Notes: generated from the letters alone by a model not told the origin. Shown: positions 1 through 7,908, counted from the stretch's first letter. The stretch: 12,600 nt of DNA from Methanofollis sp. (GCA_028696365.1 JAQVHG010000033.1:1-12600); one strand, 5' to 3'. Made by a program: numbers and translations.

Positions 1-342
1 GAGAGCCTCATGGGAAAGGACCGGGTCGAGACCGTCGGTGGTGTACAGGCTGCCGCGCCCGCCGGTGAGGTCGACGGCTAGGGAGAGGAGCGTTAGGGCA
101 GCAGGCATAGAGAGGTTGCCGCCATGGATAGTGATGGTCTCAGTGGGTGTGGCGTTCGTCGGGGTGATGACGAGGACCGGTTTCTTTGCCTCGGCGCTGA
201 TGTCGGTCGAGATGTGCGGAATAAATTGTGCGACGCCGGAGAATGGACGTTTTATTTTGAGGTGTGCATGGTGAAATGCAGTTACGACGTCGCACAGTCT
301 GGAGGTGCGGCCATCCAGTGTCTGGACTGTGGTGAACTGACT
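1..342 (-). CDS. Unidentified minus-strand reading frame, 5' part only, no start codon
   Basis: I do not recognise the product. The minus strand is open for 114 codons from just after an in-frame TGA (343-345) to the window edge. From about position 250 to 1 nearly every third codon base is G or C, as in the certain genes here, so I take this as real coding sequence whose remainder lies to the left. A readable segment is KKPVLVITPTNATPTETITI, with no clear signal peptide or motif. The oddity is the start: there is no ATG, GTG or TTG in frame before an ATG at about position 107. A perfect Shine-Dalgarno-like GGAGGTGA lies at 343-350 on this strand but leads to no start codon in this frame. A GTG in another frame at 346 would need a one-base shift to join it. 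The gene may be 5'-truncated, frameshifted, or use a non-standard start. Confidence 0.42.
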
Positions 343-535
343 TCACCTCCGGGGATCAAGGTACGCCTTTTTGATATTTTATTATTTTCCTGGTTCTCTT
401 TTTCTAAATAGAGCTTGATTCTTTAAGATTTTATCATGATTATTCATTGACTTTCTTGAAATCATTGAAGTCCAGAGCATTCACTCCCTGACGTGCCAGT
501 ATCTTTTTGTTCTCCTGTGTCCATCTAGTAGGAGA

Positions 536-576
536 GCGAGGGTAGCCAAGTCGGCCAAAGGCGCCGGACTTAAGAT
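536..576 (+). pseudogene. 5' half of a tRNA-Leu(UAA), 3' half missing
   Basis: The first 41 bases of a tRNA-Leu: acceptor strand gcgaggg, TA at positions 8-9, D-stem gcc/ggc, a Leu-type D-loop, the 5' anticodon strand ccgga and the loop cttaaga with anticodon TAA. Immediately after this the sequence becomes unrelated (tatgatcacc), so the anticodon stem cannot close, and no T-arm (ttcgaat) occurs before the intact tRNA 100 bases on. It is not an exact copy of that tRNA: the D-stem differs by compensated changes (gcc/ggc here, ggt/acc there), so it derives from a separate functional tRNA. Possible origins are a recombination scar at an attachment site or decay of a second tRNA gene. A large intron is unlikely because no matching 3' exon is present. 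Confidence 0.75.
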
Positions 577-675
577 ATGATCACCTAAAATGGTATCGGA
601 TCTCGAAGGGCAATGCCGTCACTCAACAAAAATTGCAATCTCTTAATTAGTCATAAAAACAAAATTCAATGGCTT

Positions 676-760
676 GCGAGGGTAGGTAAGCCAGGCCAAA
701 ACCGGCGGACTTAAGATCCGTTCTCGCAGGAGTCCGTGGGTTCGAATCCCACCCCTCGCA
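676..760 (+). tRNA. tRNA-Leu (anticodon UAA)
   Basis: An intact class II tRNA of 85 bases decoding UUA (and possibly UUG) leucine codons. The acceptor stem gcgaggg (676-682) pairs with ccctcgc (753-759), with A760 as the discriminator base, the usual one for Leu. The D-stem is ggt/acc. The anticodon stem gcgga/tccgt (one G-T pair) closes the seven-base loop cttaaga with TAA at 712-714. A long variable arm follows (about 722-734), then the T-arm gtggg ttcgaat cccac. CCA is not encoded. No intron is present. The AT-rich stretch at about 640-668 is the likely place for its promoter, but I cannot single out a TATA box. Confidence 0.97.
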
Positions 761-823
761 CTATTTCGGTAGCACTTTCTCCGCTCTGGCTGACATTTCT
801 TCAACCTGACTTGCCCATACTTC

Positions 824-1031
824 GGCGGTGTAGAAACCCCCGTCTCTTCTGAGTGTGAGCGTGACGTATCTCCTTCCCATATCTTCGCGCAGGGAATTTA
901 AGTGGACGACCAGAGGGAGTTTGAGAACATAGGGAATCGAAGATTTCTGGTGACAGGGAGATCTTCGATCTTCCGTGGATCTCTGATCCTCGAACAGGAA
1001 AGAGGACCATCCGGAGGAATTCTACAAAATC
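824..1031 (+). mobile_element. Decayed inverted-repeat (MITE-like) element, copy G
   Basis: A degenerate member of the element family. The left end ggcggtgtagaaacccc (from 824) and the right end gaggaattctacaaaatc (1014-1031) are imperfect versions of the 18-bp terminal repeat seen better in the copies at 1032, 9804 and 10298. Inside is an 8-bp hairpin stem tcgaagat (937-944) / atcttcga (961-968), related to the stem-loop modules of other copies. The next copy starts exactly at its right end, so copy A appears to have inserted into the last 8 bp of this one. The direct repeat expected outside (816-823 versus 1272-1279) matches at only 5 of 8 bases, so this copy is older or the boundary is wrong. 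Confidence 0.5.
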
Positions 1032-1271
1032 GGATTTGTAGAAATCCTCAGGACAGTTCTCTCTGCGGGGGGCTTGCCGCCCCCCAAACCCCCCGTCACA
1101 ACACGATAGATCGAGGACGGCAGCACCCTCTTCATGGTTACCTATTCTGCCTTCCAGCCCTCATCGTCATCCTGAGGGTTCGGGGGCTCTGCCCCCGGTC
1201 GAAGAGGAAGGAAGGGGGGTGACACACATTCCCCAAACGATAAGTGAGGGATTCTACAAAGCCACAAAATC
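1024..1271 (+). mobile_element. MITE-like element, copy A, with exact 8-bp target duplication
   Basis: The element proper is 1032-1263 (232 bp). The left end ggatttgtagaaatcctc (1032-1049) and right end gagggattctacaaagcc (1246-1263) are inverted repeats matching at 15 of 18 positions. The octamer acaaaatc lies immediately outside both ends (1024-1031 and 1264-1271), an exact direct repeat as left by transposition. Inside, in order, are: a GC hairpin, ggggggc (1067-1073) with gcccccc (1079-1085); the cacgatag core with an imperfect long hairpin ending near ctcatcg (about 1107-1168); and a second GC hairpin, gggggc/gcccccg (about 1182-1197). No transposase is encoded. It sits 18 bp downstream of the methylase stop codon, so its hairpins could affect the 3' end of that mRNA. 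Confidence 0.85.
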
Positions 1272-1289
1272 CATCCCACACCACCGAGA

Positions 1290-4200
1290 TCACGACCAAC
1301 TATCCATCACTCTCGAAGGCGACGGTGGTCTCCCTTTCTCAAGTCTCTGCTGGACCAGTTCACACACGGCGTAGTACACCTCGTCCTGCTCCTCCTCAGT
1401 CAACCCAAACTCCTCGAAGATTATCCTGTCAAGGCGCCTTCTATCAGCAACAGGAACCGGGTCCTGGTCCCTGATCGGGAGCGCCGGATCGAACCCACAC
1501 TCTGCAAAGATCGAGCCGCACTCCCGGTCCCCGAGGACGAGTCGCTCGCGTAGCTCTTCGATCCCTGAGGGTACATAGAACTGATTGACCTCATAGACCA
1601 TCAGCGACCTTGCCCCACATCCTAAATTACTCCTCGCAAGAACCTCTGAGAAGAGATGGGTGACCGTGCTGTTGAGCGCATTTTTTACCTCAGTCGACCC
1701 ATCCCCGGCATACAGTCTGCAGTCGCATGCCACAGGCTCCTCTGAGATGAAACACCCAAGCCTGTCATGCGTCTCCTTGACCCAGAAGATATTCCCTTTC
1801 TTTTCTTCCAGCGAATACCACCTCTCTCTGCCTTCCAGGCTCCTCAGGTGCTGATACCCCCGCACCCACGCCCCCCTCTCGCCACCGCCCCGCACCCTCA
1901 CCTCATGCGCCTCGCCCCACTCGATATATCGTAACGCATTCGTAGCCCTGAGTTCATCCCTCGGCCTTTCGCAGACAAACACCATGTACTCCAGCGCCTC
2001 AGGGTCGACCATGATGTGCCTGCACTCCCGCGGGCTTTTGAGGACCGGGCGCAAGAACTCCTCTTCGATCTCCCATCTCTCTTGAGCCTCTTTATCCAGG
2101 TAGAAAAACGCATTGGACCCGGTGGTGATCCCCCGCCTGAACGGCGCGACGTCTCCGATTCTGGCCAGGTGGTTTTTGCCTTTCTCCAGGACGGTATAGA
2201 AGATATCTGGCGCCCTGAGATATTTCCCGCCCCACTTGTTCCCCCCATACGACCCTCTCTCGCCCCTGCCATGGCTCCACCCCTCTTCGAGGAGGTCTGC
2301 CTGGAGAAGAGGGACGATGCGGCACGCCTCTGTCCGGACCACATCTCCCAGCGCCCCTGCCCTGGTCTGGTCGATCGCGACCATCGTCTCTGCCGAGACG
2401 CCCTCCTCAAAGGGCCTGCGGAGGTGGACGAACTTCGCGGGGTGCGAGAGCGTCGCCCATGGAGGATCCCCCCTGGTGGACAGGATTTCTGGGGCGCCGA
2501 AGACGGCGATGACGGTGTTCACGTCGGCACGCCTAAAACTCCGTGTCGGGGCGTCGTAGATGGCATGAATCGGGACATACTTGAGGAGGAACTCCTGGAG
2601 GTCCCGGCCGTACCCGGCATCAAGCCAGGCATTTGAGGTGACGAAACAGCAGATCCCATTCTTGTTGAGAAGAGAGAGGCCGCGGAAGATGAAGTAGATG
2701 TAGAGGTCGTTTTTTCCGTCGATTTTTGTGACCATGGGAAAGCGCGAGCAGATCGCATCGATGAGTCTGGCCTTGTACTCGCGCCGCTCGTCCTGAGTGG
2801 CCGCCGCACCCCTGGCAGGCGGGGAGATCAGTTCCTGGCGGACATAGGGGGGATTGCCGATGACGATATCAAACCCTTTCTTCTCCTGAAAGACCTCGAC
2901 AAAGTCGACACCCCAGCAGAACGAATCCCCCTCCACCACCGCGTCCCCGACGCAAAGTCTGTGGCCGAGGTCGGGGAGGAGGGGGGCGCCATCCGCACCG
3001 CCCTCCGCGAGGTCCATCTCGGCGGCGAGGGAGAGCCACACCCGCAGACCGGCGGCCTGCACCGCCCATGGCATGACGTCGACACCGTACAGGGAGCGCT
3101 GCAGGACTCTGGACCTGGTGCCACGTTCCCTGGCGCCAGGGCTGGTGCGAGTCTGAGTTGTGCAGGAGAGTTCGGCGAGGAGGTCGATCATCCCGATCAG
3201 GAAGGCCCCTGACCCGCAGGCAGGGTCGACGATCATAAGACCGTCGAGGGCATCTTCGACCCGCCGCCAGGCCCCTGGGTGCTGGTCAAGAGCGCGGGTC
3301 TTCTCGTCCTCTCCTGGGGGATCGAAGACAAAATGAATGAGCGCCTCGCGTGAGAGGTCTGGCATCTGGTTCATCAGCGCCCAGGCCACGGCCTGCCGGC
3401 ACATGAAGTCGACCTCGATTTGCGGGGTGTAATAGATCCCCTGGCTTTTCCGGCCGGCGTGTGCGGCGGTGTACCACTCATGGACATGCCCGATCATCTG
3501 GGGGTCGACCGCGACCTCTTCGTCGTGGGGCGTGGCCTCACAGGGAGTGAAGGGATAGGCCTCAAAAAACGCCACGACCTCCCTGATGATCTCGTCGGGG
3601 AGCGTGAGTCCAGGTCTGTCGACCTCTTCCTCGACGAAGAGAGAGTCATTGAGATAGGGGAGCGTTAGGAGGACCCTGGTCACCTCGTCGAGGAGGCCGG
3701 TGATCTCGTGGTTCCGGCCATTCAGTGCCTGAAAAAAGATCGCCCGCAGCCAGTGCCGGGAGAACTGGTCTGAGCCATAGAGTCCCTCTGAGAGGTACGC
3801 CTCCCACACCCATCTCAGAAAGGGCGGTGGCCCTGGCCACCATATCTTCTCGATGAAGGAGATGAACATCATCCTGTTCAAGAACTGCAGCGAGAATACA
3901 CGGGCCTCGCCCACGGACGCCCCGCCTGCATGCTCGCAGAGACGGAAAAAAATCTCCTGATACCCTGCGAGAAACGAGGTGGTGAGTGCCTCGACATCGA
4001 AGGCCTCCCCCCAGAGACGCCAGACCTCAGACGACGTAGCGTCTGCCGGCCAAGCCATCCGCCCAAGCGCCCTGACCTGCATGGGACGGAGGTCTGCAGG
4101 GTCCAGGGTGAGGCGGGTGATCTTCCTGACGCAGCCCTCTCCCCCAGGATAGACGAAGACGACCCTGGAGTAGTCGACCGTAACAATCACCAGGGATCTG

Positions 4201-4493
4201 GGGTGACGGCGACCAAGGGCACGGGTGACTGTATGGATAAAATCAGGGTCCAGCGACGAGGTCTCAAGTAAGAACACCCTGAGATCGTCCTCGAAGATCC
4301 TGAGGGACGACAGCGTCGAGATCTTCTCCGCCTCCTCGCGCCTGAGGTCGACGTCTTCCTGGCTCCACCAGAGCCGCTCCTCAGGGTATCCCAAGAGCAA
4401 GAAGAGTGCCAGGATGTCCTCAGGGGTCGAGAGGGAGGAGAGGTGCGCCTCCAAAGAACGCAGGTCCACACTCTCCTTCAGATGGATCGGCAT
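1290..4493 (-). CDS. Eco57I-type restriction-modification adenine methyltransferase (large single-chain)
   Basis: A probable N6-adenine DNA methyltransferase, possibly a type IIG enzyme joining cutting, methylation and target recognition in one chain. With the chosen ATG it is 1067 residues. The motifs are GIYYTP (about 352-357), the SAM-binding DPACGSGAF (423-431), YGVD (469-472) and the catalytic NPPY (547-550). A TaqI/Eco57I-like target-recognition region follows (about 775-975, with RRGITTGSNAFFYL near 786-799), then the family's C-terminal tail (FGLTEEE). The N-terminal 300 residues are where a nuclease domain would lie; I see no clear PD-(D/E)xK triad, so cleavage is unproven. The frame also opens at a TTG at 4577, but the ATG at 4493 has GGAGG ten bases upstream (4504-4508), and a TATA box at 4590-4598 would give a leader of about 75 nt. 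No separate specificity or nuclease gene adjoins it. Confidence 0.9.
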   Translation of the reverse strand: MPIHLKESVDLRSLEAHLSSLSTPEDILALFLLLGYPEERLWWSQEDVDLRREEAEKISTLSSLRIFEDDLRVFLLETSSLDPDFIHTVTRALGRRHPRSLVIVTVDYSRVVFVYPGGEGCVRKITRLTLDPADLRPMQVRALGRMAWPADATSSEVWRLWGEAFDVEALTTSFLAGYQEIFFRLCEHAGGASVGEARVFSLQFLNRMMFISFIEKIWWPGPPPFLRWVWEAYLSEGLYGSDQFSRHWLRAIFFQALNGRNHEITGLLDEVTRVLLTLPYLNDSLFVEEEVDRPGLTLPDEIIREVVAFFEAYPFTPCEATPHDEEVAVDPQMIGHVHEWYTAAHAGRKSQGIYYTPQIEVDFMCRQAVAWALMNQMPDLSREALIHFVFDPPGEDEKTRALDQHPGAWRRVEDALDGLMIVDPACGSGAFLIGMIDLLAELSCTTQTRTSPGARERGTRSRVLQRSLYGVDVMPWAVQAAGLRVWLSLAAEMDLAEGGADGAPLLPDLGHRLCVGDAVVEGDSFCWGVDFVEVFQEKKGFDIVIGNPPYVRQELISPPARGAAATQDERREYKARLIDAICSRFPMVTKIDGKNDLYIYFIFRGLSLLNKNGICCFVTSNAWLDAGYGRDLQEFLLKYVPIHAIYDAPTRSFRRADVNTVIAVFGAPEILSTRGDPPWATLSHPAKFVHLRRPFEEGVSAETMVAIDQTRAGALGDVVRTEACRIVPLLQADLLEEGWSHGRGERGSYGGNKWGGKYLRAPDIFYTVLEKGKNHLARIGDVAPFRRGITTGSNAFFYLDKEAQERWEIEEEFLRPVLKSPRECRHIMVDPEALEYMVFVCERPRDELRATNALRYIEWGEAHEVRVRGGGERGAWVRGYQHLRSLEGRERWYSLEEKKGNIFWVKETHDRLGCFISEEPVACDCRLYAGDGSTEVKNALNSTVTHLFSEVLARSNLGCGARSLMVYEVNQFYVPSGIEELRERLVLGDRECGSIFAECGFDPALPIRDQDPVPVADRRRLDRIIFEEFGLTEEEQDEVYYAVCELVQQRLEKGRPPSPSRVMDSWS

Positions 4494-4589
4494 CTCTCTC
4501 AATCCTCCAATACCCAGGAGCACTAGGAAAGCATGAGGCCCTGGGTCCACTATCAACAAGAGACGAAACTGATCCAATAATACTCATTA

Positions 4590-4598
4590 TAATATATT
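4590..4598 (-). promoter_or_regulatory. TATA box of the methylase gene
   Basis: The AT-only tract taatatatta-like sequence stands out in a GC-rich setting. By the usual archaeal spacing of about 26 bp, transcription would start near 4568, upstream of the ATG at 4493 and downstream of the alternative TTG at 4577. This supports the internal ATG as the true start. Confidence 0.55.
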
Positions 4599-4973
4599 AG
4601 TGTGACGAAAAAAGGCCTTGAGATCACCCTGAGGCCCTGCAAGAGGGGAGATGATGCCAGGATGGGGGATGGGGCCTGAAGATCTTTTTTATTGCAGGGT
4701 TGCAGAGATGAAAATTCTCAGATCTATTGAAATCCCCATGATGCACGATAGGGCGAATACAGCACAATCCTCCTTCAAGAACGTCGGTCCCGCACGCCCC
4801 ACATCCTAGGATGATGATGGAACTGGGAAGGCTGAAAAAATATTGGCTCTCTAGAGACCCCACCAATTCCTGGTGTGGGCGTGACTCCCCCGCCTTCCTA
4901 TAGTTTCTCGCCGGGGGCTCCCTCGAAAATCAGAGATTCACGGAAGATTGGAGATCTGCCTGTCAAAAAAATG

Positions 4974-5036
4974 CGGCTCTGTAGAATCGGGCATGAATTC
5001 GGGGTTCAAGCATACGGGATGAAAATTCTTGTTGGT
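4974..5036 (+). repeat. About 60-bp repeat, also at 10176-10238: element-type end plus unique sequence
   Basis: ggctctgtagaat followed by a stretch containing ttcaagcatacg.gat matches 10176-10238 at roughly three quarters of positions. It begins with the same ggct(c/t)tgtagaa as the small elements but then diverges from their interior. Both copies have an ATG about 15 bases after the end, with a few shared codons (M-N-x-x-F-K-H-T) before stops. This could be the left tip of a parent insertion sequence, but the shared coding is too short to prove it. Confidence 0.5.
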
Positions 5037-5182
5037 CTCTAGTGAGTGGATCCTTGTTCCCTCTTCGGAGCAGGACACCACATAGGATCTCATCACTTCA
5101 TTGCCGCCCCCCATTACGAGATTGCGGTGAAGAATCGCGACGAGGGCGGCACGTCCAGATCATCACGCCTTCCCAAACATCG

Positions 5183-5391
5183 GTGCCGGGGCGCTGCCCC
5201 CGGACCCCCGCCACACGATTAGTCGGAGATCGCATAATCTTCGTTAAGAACATCGGATGTGCCTTCCTGACTCCACCGTCATCCTGGGGGTCTGGGGGAA
5301 ACAAACGACAATGAGTTCGAGAAGATCTTTGATCTTCGAGAGCGAGTAGGTCACACTCATACCAGGAATGAGTGAGGGTTTCTACAAAGCC
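5183..5391 (+). mobile_element. MITE-like element, copy E, left end lost
   Basis: This copy has the family's internal order. It runs GC hairpin ccgggg/ccccgg (about 5187-5203), ccacacgatta, gtgccttcc, atcctgggggtctggggg, then a stem-loop module with perfect stem gaagatc/gatcttc (5321-5327 and 5331-5337). It ends with the right terminal repeat gagggtttctacaaagcc (5374-5391). I find no matching left terminal repeat at the expected distance, and no direct repeat of the octamer that follows (gaaaatga), so the copy is truncated. Confidence 0.65.
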
Positions 5392-5454
5392 GAAAATGAG
5401 GAGCATTCCCGGTGCACAGAAAAATATTCCATATTTTTTCTTCACAGGGAATCT

Positions 5455-5708
5455 CTGGGATGAAGATAGGGTCGGGGAGGCAAAATCGATGAACCTGAAG
5501 AGAGATTTGCCGTTCACCACCCATCGCTTGCGCGGGGGGACGGGGAAGGCCACCCAAATCGAAAGATCGGTGTCTCGTCTCGCACCAGGAAGCTGCACCT
5601 CCCGGACCCCACATATGAGTAGCGGCGGGAGGAGCACGATACTCAACTTCCACCCCCTCTTTGGTCGGCATCATCGTGCCCGGAAGAGGCGAGGGGCTCT
5701 CCAAAGCC
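5455..5708 (-). mobile_element. MITE-like element, copy F, minus orientation, decayed
   Basis: Read on the minus strand it begins with ggctttggagagcccctc (14 of 18 identical to the family end). It later shows the core seen in copy D: cgatggg, acggcaaatctctcttcaggttcatcgatt and ttgcctccccgaccctatc. The middle is unlike other copies, and I could not place its far end with certainty. It lies about 100 bp downstream of the copper ATPase stop codon. Confidence 0.45.
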
Positions 5709-5806
5709 AGAAATGTGGCTTTGCCGGATCACCCGTGAGGCGAGAGCACCTCTTTCATATCACAATTCTTGACCCTTTGCGAGAAGCAATGGACCCATCC
5801 TGAGCG

Positions 5807-7762
5807 CTACCTGCGGAGGAGTTGGGCATTGACCGCCACGATGACGGTGCTCGCGCTCATCAGGATCGCTCCTGCCGCCGGGGAGAGGACAAGCCCGTAG
5901 CCGCTTGCCACGCCGGCGGCGAGCGGGATGGCAAAGGCGTTGTAGCCGGTGGCCCAGAAGAGGTTCTGCACCATCTTGGCGTAGGTCTTCTTCGAGAGAT
6001 CGACGACCGCCGCAGCGTCGCGGGGGTCGTTTTTCACCAGCACGATGTCAGCACTCTCGACAGCGACGTCGGTGCCGGCCCCGATCGCGATTCCCACATC
6101 GGCGGAGACGAGGGCCGGGGCGTCGTTGATCCCGTCGCCGACCATGGCGACGACGTGGTTCTTTTTGACCTCCGCGATTCTTTCGGCCTTCTCGTGAGGG
6201 AGGACGCCGGCGAAGAACTGGTCCAGCCCCAGGTCCTCTGCCACCCAGGCGGCGACGTACCGGTTGTCGCCGGTGAGCATCATGCACTGGACCCCCATCG
6301 CTTTGAGGCGGGCGATCGCCTCACGGGACTCAGGACGCACGATGTCGGCAAGGGCGAGGGCGCCGATGGGAGTCGTGTCCTCGAGGAGAGAGACGACGGT
6401 CTTCCCCTGCCGCTGCAGCGCCTCCACCCGCGGGTCGGGCTCCAGGGATCCAGGGCCTGCCACCTCCAGGCGCCGTCCGGCGACGACCGCCTCGACCCCT
6501 CTGCCAGGGACCGCCCTGAACTCTTCGGTGGGTTCCAGGGCCAGGCCACGGTCCTCAGCCTCCCGCAGGATCCCTCTCGCGATCGGGTGCTCTGAGCGGG
6601 CCTCGAGGGAGGCCGCAAGCCGCAGCACCTCCTCCTCGGTCCTGCCGCCGAAGGCGAGGAGGTCGGTCACCCCGAACCGCCCCTCGGTCAGCGTCCCGGT
6701 CTTGTCAAAGACCACCGCCCCGATATCTTTTGCCTGCTCAAAGGCCTGGCGGTCCCGGATCAAGAACCCCGATTGGGCGGCCAGGGCGGTCGAGACGGCG
6801 ATGACCAGCGGGACGGCGAGCCCGAGGGCGTGGGGGCAGGTGATCACCATCACCGTCGCCGCCCGTTCGATCGCAAACCCGGCGTCGCCGACAAGATAGA
6901 CCCAGCCGACAAAAGTAAGCACCCCGACCGAGAGGGCGACGACGACGAGAAAGAAGGCGGCGCGGTTCGCGAGGTCCTGGGTCCGCGACCTGCTCTCCTG
7001 GGCCCGGCGCACCAGGTCGACCACCTGGCTGAGATAGGTGTCGGCACCCACCTTCTCCACCTCGACGACGAGCGAGCCCTCGCCATTGATCGCCCCGCCG
7101 ATGACAGGGTCGCCAGACCGCCGTCTCACCGGCTGCGACTCACCGGTCAGCATCGCTTCGTTGACGCTACTCTCCCCCTCGACGACCACGCCGTCGATCG
7201 GAATCTTCTCGCCCGGCTTCACGAGCACCCTATCGCCGACGGCGAGCGCCTCGACCGTCACCTCCTCGACGCCGCCGTCCCCCAGACGGTGCGCCTCCTG
7301 CGGCATGATCCGCACGAGTTCTTCAAGGGCCCGCGACGCCCCGAGCACCGAGCGCATCTCGATCCAGTGGCCGAGGAGCATGATGTCGATCAGGGTGGCG
7401 AGTTCCCAGAAGAAGCCCTCGCCGGAGACGCCGAAGACCACCGCGGCGCTGTAGAAATAAGCGACCGTGATCGCGACGGCGATGAGCGTCATCATCCCTG
7501 GCATCCGGGCCTTCAGTTCGTCGACGATCCCGGCGAGGAAGGGGTAGCCGCCGTAGACGTAGACAACGGTGGCGAGGACGAGGACGAGGTATTCGGCGCC
7601 CGGAACCTCGATGCTGAACCCCAGGAGTGTCTGGATGGTCGGGGAGAGGAGGAGGATGGGGACGGTGAGAATGGTCGAGACGAGAAACCGGCGCTTGAAA
7701 TCGGCGAGGGCCGCCTGGTGGTGGTGCCCGCCGCCCCCTCCGTGGTGGTGATCGTGGTCCAT
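5807..7762 (-). CDS. copB: Copper-translocating P1B-type ATPase, CopB type
   Basis: An integral membrane pump that couples ATP hydrolysis to export of copper (or silver) ions. At 651 residues it is complete, with all P-type ATPase signatures: TGES (206-209, dephosphorylation), the transmembrane metal-binding CPH (309-311), DKTGT (353-357, phosphorylated Asp), SEHP (391-394, nucleotide binding), TGDN (497-500) and GDGINDAP (542-549). Membrane segments are visible near 25-50, 57-77, 90-112, 117-137, 265-292, 300-325 and two after 600. CPH rather than CPC, with YN (608-609) and MSAST (635-639), is the CopB subgroup pattern. Instead of a CxxC metal-binding domain the N-terminus is His-rich (DHDHHHGGGGGHHH, residues 2-15). 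No copper chaperone or regulator lies beside it. The ATG follows a TATA box by 30 bp, so the mRNA is nearly leaderless. Cu versus Ag preference cannot be read from sequence. Confidence 0.95.
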   Translation of the reverse strand: MDHDHHHGGGGGHHHQAALADFKRRFLVSTILTVPILLLSPTIQTLLGFSIEVPGAEYLVLVLATVVYVYGGYPFLAGIVDELKARMPGMMTLIAVAITVAYFYSAAVVFGVSGEGFFWELATLIDIMLLGHWIEMRSVLGASRALEELVRIMPQEAHRLGDGGVEEVTVEALAVGDRVLVKPGEKIPIDGVVVEGESSVNEAMLTGESQPVRRRSGDPVIGGAINGEGSLVVEVEKVGADTYLSQVVDLVRRAQESRSRTQDLANRAAFFLVVVALSVGVLTFVGWVYLVGDAGFAIERAATVMVITCPHALGLAVPLVIAVSTALAAQSGFLIRDRQAFEQAKDIGAVVFDKTGTLTEGRFGVTDLLAFGGRTEEEVLRLAASLEARSEHPIARGILREAEDRGLALEPTEEFRAVPGRGVEAVVAGRRLEVAGPGSLEPDPRVEALQRQGKTVVSLLEDTTPIGALALADIVRPESREAIARLKAMGVQCMMLTGDNRYVAAWVAEDLGLDQFFAGVLPHEKAERIAEVKKNHVVAMVGDGINDAPALVSADVGIAIGAGTDVAVESADIVLVKNDPRDAAAVVDLSKKTYAKMVQNLFWATGYNAFAIPLAAGVASGYGLVLSPAAGAILMSASTVIVAVNAQLLRR

Positions 7763-7790
7763 CGGTCTTCTGCCCGGAGAGGCGGTGAGG

Positions 7791-7799
7791 GTATAAAAG
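7791..7799 (-). promoter_or_regulatory. TATA box of the copper ATPase gene
   Basis: On the minus strand this reads CTTTTATAC. The centre is about 33 bp before the ATG at 7762, so transcription would begin roughly 7 nt upstream of the start codon. This agrees with the lack of a convincing Shine-Dalgarno sequence there. No obvious inverted repeat for a copper-responsive regulator is visible. Confidence 0.6.
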
Positions 7800-7908
7800 G
7801 GGATCGGGGGCGAGGGGTGTTGACCCCTGGCCCTTTCAACTCAACCGTTACCCCCGAGCATATCCCAAAACCCTCCAAGGGTGAACATCTCCTCGAACCG
7901 AAGCGCTT

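Larger units (their letters stand above)
4620..5806. other. Gene-free stretch built from decayed element copies
   Basis: I see no convincing gene in these 1.2 kb. Open frames here are short, lack ribosome-binding sites and have no recognisable motif. What recurs is the element family: end-like sequences at about 4715, 4845, 4975, 5032, 5374-5391 and 5691-5708, and core-like sequences (cacgat with gca.aatc.tc further on) at about 4744 and 5213. The copies lie in both orientations and appear nested. The two clearest pieces are listed separately. Confidence 0.6.

Noticed and set aside
268..411. Short plus-strand frame starting MVKCSYD with a CxxC and an upstream gaggtg
   Set aside because: A single CxxC, poor spacing to the putative ribosome-binding site, and the opposite strand shows stronger coding bias here.
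902..1222. Plus-strand frame whose product resembles that of 10153-10491
   Set aside because: The similarity comes from the shared DNA of element copies A and C. Copies differ by indels that break frame, there is no ribosome-binding site, and the frame crosses terminal repeats.
4494..4577. N-terminal extension of the methylase from a TTG
   Set aside because: It has no ribosome-binding site and lies only about 17 bp from the TATA centre, whereas the ATG at 4493 has GGAGG.
4624..4866. 80-codon minus-strand frame with several cysteines
   Set aside because: No ribosome-binding site, no recognisable fold, and it covers element-like sequence.
5098..5646. 182-codon minus-strand frame
   Set aside because: It runs across elements E and F and their terminal repeats; no motif or start signal.
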